From Castellaniella sp049650445 (GTDB lineage: Bacteria; Pseudomonadota; Gammaproteobacteria; Burkholderiales; Burkholderiaceae_B): DNA of 64,000 nt. The DNA is taken from the NCBI RefSeq assembly GCF_049650445.1, contig NZ_JBASAD010000038.1, forward strand, positions 1 through 64,000. Reading direction: 5' to 3'. A program made the translations under genes and the position numbers. This document shows positions 58,992 to 64,000 of the stretch, piece by piece; position 1 is the stretch's first letter; each line of letters starts with the position of its first letter. A model generated the notes under the pieces. That model had not been told where the DNA came from and did not search any database. It worked only from the letters and a program-made list of their open reading frames with translations.

Positions 58992-60287
58992 ATGCAGCTA
59001 TCCGATAAAAAAGCCACGCTCTCGTTCTCCGACGGCAGCCCCTCGGTCGAATTCCCGGTGTACCAGGGCACGGTTGGCCCGGACGTGATCGACATCCGCA
59101 AGCTCTACGGTCAGACGGGGATGTTCACCTATGACCCCGGCTTCATGGCGACGGCCTCCTGCGAATCCGCCATCACCTACATCGATGGCGACAAGGGCCA
59201 ACTGCTGTATCGCGGTTACCCGATCGACCAGTTGGCGACGAACTGCGATTTCCTGTCGGTCGCCTACCTGATCATGAACGGCGAACTGCCTTCGCCGCAG
59301 CAGAAGCATGACTTCGACGATCTGGTCACGCACCACACCCTGGTGCACGAGCAGATGCACACCTTCCTGCAGGGCTTCCGCCGCGACGCGCACCCGATGG
59401 CGGTGCTGACGGGCCTGGTGGGCGCGCTGTCGGCCTTCTACCATGACTCCACCGACATCACCAACCCGCGTCACCGCGAGGTCTCCGCGATCCGCCTGAT
59501 CGCCAAGCTGCCGACCCTGGTCGCCATGGCGTACAAGCATTCCCTGGGCCAGCCCTTCATCTACCCGAAGAACGACCTGTCCTACACGGGCAACTTCCTG
59601 CGCATGATGTTCGCCACGCCCTGCGATGACTACCAGGTCAACGAGGTCGTCGAGCGCGCCCTGGATCGCATCTTCATTCTGCATGCGGATCACGAGCAGA
59701 ACGCCTCCACCTCCACGGTGCGCCTGTGCGGTTCCTCCGGCACCAACCCGTTTGCGGCGATTGCGGCCGGCGTGGCCTGCCTGTGGGGTCCGGCGCACGG
59801 CGGCGCCAACGAAGCCTGCCTGAACATGCTGGAAGGCCTCCAGGCCAACGGTGGCGTCGCCAAGGTCGGCGAGTTCATGGAAAAGGTCAAGGACAAGACC
59901 TCGGGTGTGCGCCTGATGGGCTTCGGCCACCGGGTCTACAAGAACTACGATCCGCGCGCCACGATGATGCAGGAAACCTGCCGCGAAGTGCTGGACGCGC
60001 TGGGTCTGCATAACGATCCGCTGTTCAAGCTGGCGATGGAAGTCGAACGCATCGCGCTGGAAGACAAGTACTTCGTGGATCGCAAGCTGTACCCGAACGT
60101 GGACTTCTATTCGGGCATCGTGCAGCGCGCCATCGGCATCCCCACGTCGCTGTTCACGGCGATCTTCGCCCTGGCCCGCACGGTGGGCTGGATCGCCCAG
60201 TGGAACGAAATGCTGTCCGACCCCGACTACAAGATCGGCCGCCCGCGCCAGTTGTACACCGGCGCTGCGGTGCGCGACGTGAAGTAA
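58992..60287 (+). CDS. gltA: Citrate synthase (type II)
   Basis: The 431-residue protein is a hexameric, NADH-sensitive-type synthase. Catalytic residues lie in LHADHEQNASTSTVRL, GPAHGGANEACL and MGFGHRVYKNYDPRA. It forms citrate from acetyl-CoA and oxaloacetate. AAGGAA lies upstream of the ATG. It is the last gene of gntR-sdhCDAB-sdhE-gltA and ends at a strong terminator. Confidence 0.97.
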   Translation: MQLSDKKATLSFSDGSPSVEFPVYQGTVGPDVIDIRKLYGQTGMFTYDPGFMATASCESAITYIDGDKGQLLYRGYPIDQLATNCDFLSVAYLIMNGELPSPQQKHDFDDLVTHHTLVHEQMHTFLQGFRRDAHPMAVLTGLVGALSAFYHDSTDITNPRHREVSAIRLIAKLPTLVAMAYKHSLGQPFIYPKNDLSYTGNFLRMMFATPCDDYQVNEVVERALDRIFILHADHEQNASTSTVRLCGSSGTNPFAAIAAGVACLWGPAHGGANEACLNMLEGLQANGGVAKVGEFMEKVKDKTSGVRLMGFGHRVYKNYDPRATMMQETCREVLDALGLHNDPLFKLAMEVERIALEDKYFVDRKLYPNVDFYSGIVQRAIGIPTSLFTAIFALARTVGWIAQWNEMLSDPDYKIGRPRQLYTGAAVRDVK

Positions 60288-60310
60288 TTCTTCCGTTTCG
60301 TCGCAGGATG

Positions 60311-60336
60311 GAAAACGGGCCGCGAGGCCCGTTTTC
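60311..60336. terminator. Terminator after gltA
   Basis: GAAAACGGGCC and GGCCCGTTTTC form a perfect 11-bp stem with a GCGA tetraloop, 24 bp after gltA. It lies between convergent genes and can serve both. Confidence 0.9.
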
Positions 60337-60357
60337 CTTTGGCTCCGCGCGGGCCGC

Positions 60358-61017
60358 TCAGGCGGCTTGCTGCGTCGCCGCGTCGTGCAGCAGATCGCGC
60401 GCCCGCTGGTTGGACAGGTAGATGTTGTCGCGCACCGGCTGCGCGCCGGTCTTGACGCTGTCGACCCAGTCCCGGGTGGACATCACCGCCGCGAAACGCG
60501 ATTGCAGCACCACGCTGAATACGCGGTGGATGTCTTCGGCGCTCGCGAGTCCGGCCTGATTGCGGTAGGACACCGCGCCCGAGGCATCGTGCAGAAACTC
60601 GACTGCGGTGCCGTTGTGCAGGGCGTGGTTGATGGTCGAGGAATCGCAGTTGTGCGTCATATAGCCGACCACCGTCAGCGTGTCGATGCCGCGCGCCTGC
60701 AGCCAGGCAGCCAGATCGGTTTCCGGATAGGCGCTGGGCAGCGTCTTGCGCAGGTAATGATCGTGTGGACGGGCGGCGACCACTGGATGCAGTTGCCAAC
60801 CCTCGGTGTCGATGGCGAACAGCGGCGAACGGGCGGGCGAGGTCTGCTGCACCACGATCACCGGGATTTTGGCCGCCTGCGCCGTGTCCATGGCGAGGCC
60901 GACATTGGCGATGGTGAGCGACGGGTCCGGATATTCGATCGGCAGCTCTCCGGTGAAATATTCGTTTTGTGCGTCGATGACGATCAAGGCGCGCTTCGGG
61001 GCGGTGTGGGCAGTCAT
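60358..61017 (-). CDS. Isochorismatase-like cysteine hydrolase
   Basis: The 219-residue protein has the isochorismatase fold. The catalytic triad residues are Asp in ALIVIDAQNEYF, a Lys in the YLRKTLPSAY loop, and Cys in VVGYMTHNCDSST. Related enzymes hydrolyse nicotinamide, ureidoacrylate or similar amides. The start at 61017 (MTAHTAPKRAL) is family-like. It is divergent from a GlxA-type activator that probably regulates it. The substrate is unknown. Confidence 0.88.
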   Translation of the reverse strand: MTAHTAPKRALIVIDAQNEYFTGELPIEYPDPSLTIANVGLAMDTAQAAKIPVIVVQQTSPARSPLFAIDTEGWQLHPVVAARPHDHYLRKTLPSAYPETDLAAWLQARGIDTLTVVGYMTHNCDSSTINHALHNGTAVEFLHDASGAVSYRNQAGLASAEDIHRVFSVVLQSRFAAVMSTRDWVDSVKTGAQPVRDNIYLSNQRARDLLHDAATQQAA

Positions 61018-61165
61018 GGCGGGACTCCTGGAAATCGATGGGATCGGTATGTGAGAGTGGGCGTGACGAACGCCCATGGACAGCATCTTCGCGCACGGCT
61101 ATCCTTCCAACAAGTGTCCTGAATAACAGCTATCGAAAGAATCGGGCCAAACTCGCACCACTACC

Positions 61166-62128
61166 ATGTTGCCTCGGAAAATCGCCGTTCTGGCCTTTGA
61201 TCGCATCAGTCCGTTTCACCTTTCCGTGCCGTGCCTGGTGTTTGAAAACCGCATCGGCCAGCCCGCACACGAACTATGGATCTGCGCGGGAGAGCCCGTC
61301 CCCAGGGGCGGCCTGCGCACGACCGCCGGGTTCACTGTGCAAACCAGCCTGACTCTGGCGGACGCCGCGCAGGCGGACGTGCTGATCGTGCCGTCGTGGC
61401 GCGATCCGGACGAATGTCCGCCCGCGCCGATGGTCGATGCCGTGCGCGCGGCCCACGCGCGCGGCGCGACCGTGGTCGGCCTGTGCCTGGGGGCGTTCGT
61501 GCTGGCGGAAGCAGGCATCCTCGATGGTCACGAGGCGGCCACGCACTGGAGCGCCGTCGAGACGTTCTCACGGCGTTACCCGCGTGTGAAACTGATGCCC
61601 GACGTGTTGTACCAGGATGCCGACGAGGGCCGTCTGGTGACGTCCGCCGGCACGGCCGCCGGCCTGGACTGCTGCCTGGATCTGTTGCGCCGCTGGCATG
61701 GCGCAGACGTGGCCAACCTCGTGGCGCGGCGGCTGGTGGTGGCCCCGCACCGGCAGGGCGGGCAGGCACAATACATCGAGCAGCCTTTGCATGACGCGCC
61801 GGGCGGTGACCGCCTGTCCGATCTGCTGAATTGGGTGGCGGCCCATCCGTCCGAACCGCACACGCTCGATTCCCTGGCCGGGCGCGTCGCCATGAGCCGC
61901 CGAAATTTCACGCGCCGGTTCCGGGACCTGACCGGCACGACGGTCGGACAATGGCTGCTGGGGCAGCGCCTGGCCTATGCGCAGCGCTTGCTGGAGACCA
62001 CGCATCAGCCCGTGGAAACCGTCGCGCAGCAGGCGGGTTTCGGCAGTGCGGCATCGTTGCGCCAGCATTTCAGTCAGGCGTATCGGACGTCGCCCAGCGC
62101 ATACCGCGCGCTGTTTTCACAGATGTGA
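61166..62128 (+). CDS. GlxA/AraC-family transcriptional regulator with DJ-1/PfpI domain
   Basis: The protein has 320 residues. The N-terminal DJ-1/PfpI-like domain (about 1-170) has the nucleophile-elbow Cys in GLCLGAFVLAEAGILDG, and two AraC helix-turn-helix motifs form the C-terminal 100 residues (SLAGRVAMSRRNFTRRFRDLTG, VETVAQQAGFGSAASLRQHF). The PfpI-like domain usually binds an effector rather than acting catalytically. It is divergent from the isochorismatase-like gene and probably controls it. Confidence 0.9.
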   Translation: MLPRKIAVLAFDRISPFHLSVPCLVFENRIGQPAHELWICAGEPVPRGGLRTTAGFTVQTSLTLADAAQADVLIVPSWRDPDECPPAPMVDAVRAAHARGATVVGLCLGAFVLAEAGILDGHEAATHWSAVETFSRRYPRVKLMPDVLYQDADEGRLVTSAGTAAGLDCCLDLLRRWHGADVANLVARRLVVAPHRQGGQAQYIEQPLHDAPGGDRLSDLLNWVAAHPSEPHTLDSLAGRVAMSRRNFTRRFRDLTGTTVGQWLLGQRLAYAQRLLETTHQPVETVAQQAGFGSAASLRQHFSQAYRTSPSAYRALFSQM

Positions 62129-62173
62129 TGTCCCCCGGGAGGCTTTCACCTTGAGGCGTCCGGCTGCAAAAAA

Positions 62174-62202
62174 ACCGGCCGCCCCGAAGGACGGCCGGTC
62201 TT
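62174..62202. terminator. Terminator between the GlxA-type gene and maeB
   Basis: ACCGGCCG and CGGCCGGT form a perfect 8-bp stem with a 10-nt loop, preceded by an A-run and followed by CTT. It lies between convergent genes. Confidence 0.8.
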
Positions 62203-62219
62203 CCCGTGGGGCAGGGCGA

Positions 62220-64000
62220 TCAGACTGCCTGGCCCGCTTCCTGCTGGGCGTCCACTACGGCCAGGGCCGTCATGTTGACGATACGGCGCACCGTGGAGCT
62301 GGTGGTCAGGATGTGCACCGGGCGCGCAGCGCCCAGCAGCACCGGACCCATGGCCACGCCGTGGCTGCCGGTCATCTTCAGCATGTTGTAGGTGATGTTG
62401 CCCGCGTCCAGATTGGGCATGATCAGCAGATTGGCCGGTCCCTTCAGTTGCGTGTCGGGGTAGGCATGGACGCGGATGGTTTCGGACAGGGCCGAGTCCG
62501 CGTGCATTTCGCCGTCGACTTCCAGTTCGGGCGCGCGCTGTTCGATCAGGCGACGCGCTTCGGCCATCTTGCGGGAGGACGCCGTAGGGCGGCTGCCGAA
62601 GTTGGAGTGCGAGAGCAGGGCAATCTTGGGTACGATGCCGAAGCGGCGGACTTCCTCGGCGGCCAGGATCGTCATGTCGGCGATCTGTTCGGCGGTGGGG
62701 TCTTCGTTGACGTGCGTGTCGCAGATGAACAGGGTCTGGGTCGGCAGCATCAGCACGTTCATGGCCGCGTAGGTGCGGGCCGTGGGCTTGAGGCCGATGA
62801 CCTCTTCGACGTATTTCAACTGATTGTCGAAGCGGCTGGCCACCCCGCAGATCATCGCGTCGGCGTCGCCGCGCTGCAGCAGCATCACCCCGATCAGGGA
62901 GTTGTGCTTGCGTACCATGGCCTTGGCGATGTCGGGCGTGACACCCTCGCGGCCGCGCAGCTTGTAGTAGGCGCTCCAGGTTTCGTTGAAGCGCGTGTCG
63001 TCCTCGGGATTGACGATTTCCACGTTCTTGCCGGGCACCAGGCGCAGGCCGAACTTCTGGATGCGCATGTCGATCACGGCGGGACGGCCGATCAGGATCG
63101 GCTGGGCGAAGCCTTCGTCCAGCACTGTCTGGGCGGCGCGCAGCACGCGCTCGTCCTCGCCGTCGGCGTAGATCACGCGCTTGGGCGCGGATTTTGCTTG
63201 ATGGAACAGGGGACGCATCAACTGGCCGGAGTGGTAGACGATGCTCATCAGGGACTGGCGGTAGGCGTCCATGTCCTCGATGGGGCGGCGGGCCACGCCG
63301 GAATCTGCAGCGGCCTGAGCGATGGCCGGGGCGATCTTGACGATCAGGCGCGGGTCGAAGGGCTTGGGAATGATGTATTCCGGGCCGAAGGACAGATCCT
63401 GGTCGGCGTAGGCGCTCGCGACTTCGGCGCTGCTTTCAGCCTGTGCCAGTTCGGCGATGGCCTTGACGCAGGCCAGCTTCATCTCTTCGTTGATGACGGT
63501 GGCGCCGCAGTCCATCGCGCCGCGGAAGATGAAGGGGAAGCACAGGACGTTGTTGACCTGGTTCGGATAGTCCGAACGGCCGGTGGCGACGATGCAGTCG
63601 GGGCGGGCGGCCTTGGCGTCCTCGGGACGGATTTCCGGATCGGGGTTGGCCAGGGCCAGGATCAGCGGGCGGTCGGCCATGGAGCGCACCATGTCCTGGG
63701 TCAGCACGCCGGGGGCCGAGCACCCCAGGAACACGTCGGCGCCCTTGCAGACGTCGGCCAGGGTGCGGGCGTCGGTCTGTTGAGCGTAGCGGGCCTTGTT
63801 GGCTTCCATCTTTTCATCGCGGCCCTGCCAGATCACGCCGCGCGAATCGACCACATAGATGTTCTTTTGCGAGACGCCGAGCTTGACCATCAGGTCCAGG
63901 CAGGCGATGGCGGCGGCGCCTGCGCCCGAACACACCAGCTTGACCTGAGCGATGTCTTTACCCACGACCTTCAGGCCGTTCAGGACGGCGGCCGAGGAGA
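62220..64000 (-). CDS. maeB: NADP-dependent malic enzyme MaeB (N-terminus beyond the window)
   Basis: The gene is cut by the right edge of the window; 593 codons are visible and the frame stays open. The first visible part ends the malic domain (SAAVLNGLKVVGKD, then VKLVCSGAGAAAIACLDLMVKLG as the NADP-binding fold). The C-terminal about 320 residues are a phosphotransacetylase-like domain (AQTVLDEGFAQPILIGRP, MTGSHGVAMGPVLLGA) that is regulatory in MaeB. It decarboxylates malate to pyruvate. Confidence 0.95.
   Translation of the reverse strand, partial: SSAAVLNGLKVVGKDIAQVKLVCSGAGAAAIACLDLMVKLGVSQKNIYVVDSRGVIWQGRDEKMEANKARYAQQTDARTLADVCKGADVFLGCSAPGVLTQDMVRSMADRPLILALANPDPEIRPEDAKAARPDCIVATGRSDYPNQVNNVLCFPFIFRGAMDCGATVINEEMKLACVKAIAELAQAESSAEVASAYADQDLSFGPEYIIPKPFDPRLIVKIAPAIAQAAADSGVARRPIEDMDAYRQSLMSIVYHSGQLMRPLFHQAKSAPKRVIYADGEDERVLRAAQTVLDEGFAQPILIGRPAVIDMRIQKFGLRLVPGKNVEIVNPEDDTRFNETWSAYYKLRGREGVTPDIAKAMVRKHNSLIGVMLLQRGDADAMICGVASRFDNQLKYVEEVIGLKPTARTYAAMNVLMLPTQTLFICDTHVNEDPTAEQIADMTILAAEEVRRFGIVPKIALLSHSNFGSRPTASSRKMAEARRLIEQRAPELEVDGEMHADSALSETIRVHAYPDTQLKGPANLLIMPNLDAGNITYNMLKMTGSHGVAMGPVLLGAARPVHILTTSSTVRRIVNMTALAVVDAQQEAGQAV

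Noticed and set aside
1..64000. CRISPR arrays or tandem repeat arrays
   Set aside because: No regularly spaced direct repeats were seen anywhere in the window.

Overview
The window reads as a high-GC chromosome segment of a betaproteobacterium, most likely from the Alcaligenaceae (Bordetella / Achromobacter / Castellaniella group). The supporting signs are a Bug-type (TctC) solute-binding protein, an EF-P with Arg32 next to its rhamnosyltransferase EarP, DUF2863 and DUF1178 proteins, a methylcitrate operon containing both acnD-prpF and prpD, and the order gntR-sdhCDAB-sdhE-gltA. The complete nosRZDFYL-apbE cluster means the organism can reduce nitrous oxide, so it probably denitrifies. Placement below family level is inference.

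Layout. 1-2.2 kb: wreckage of an integrative element (integrase, mobilisation-protein and parE stubs, an intact parD and a RhuM-Fic gene) between 22-bp near-identical direct repeats. 2.2-4.4 kb: a small membrane protein, then a methyltransferase-tetR pair behind a 12-bp inverted repeat. 4.5-9.9 kb: tctC-tctB-tctA-iclR-eda-sugar kinase, a tripartite-tricarboxylate transporter operon for an unknown sugar-acid-like substrate. 10-14.5 kb: FMN reductase, pirin and a DctPQM TRAP transporter. 14.7-18 kb: a GntR regulator divergent from pxpA and a pxpB-pxpC fusion (5-oxoprolinase); the same palindrome lies before the TRAP genes and before pxpA. 18-19.6 kb: napGH without other nap genes. 19.6-22.6 kb: a FlxA-like coiled-coil protein, a DMT exporter, a broken SDR gene, a LysR regulator and tRNA-Arg. 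22.7-31.7 kb: the nos cluster. 31.7-41.7 kb: DNA repair and purine salvage genes, an AidB-like dehydrogenase, a nuclease, a LysR regulator with mdtJI, and DUF2863-earP-efp. 41.7-60.3 kb: a central-metabolism block with acnB, ompW, a methylcitrate operon (prpBC, acnD, prpF, prpD), mdh, gntR, sdhCDAB-sdhE and gltA. 60.3-64 kb: an isochorismatase-like hydrolase, a GlxA-type regulator and the 3' part of maeB.

How the genes fit together. The TCA block appears to be under one local regulator: an identical 21-bp palindrome lies upstream of acnB and, 10 kb away, between mdh and gntR. The GntR protein encoded beside the second copy is the obvious candidate to bind both. Propionyl-CoA carbon passes through PrpC, PrpD or AcnD/PrpF, and PrpB to succinate and pyruvate, feeding the adjacent Sdh and Mdh. 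FNR/Dnr-like boxes before nosR and ompW fit control by oxygen limitation. No wholly new multi-gene system stood out. The most unusual items are the shared operators, a histone-like basic tail on PrpC, a hairpin that would bury the tctC ribosome-binding site, and the orphan napGH next to pxp.
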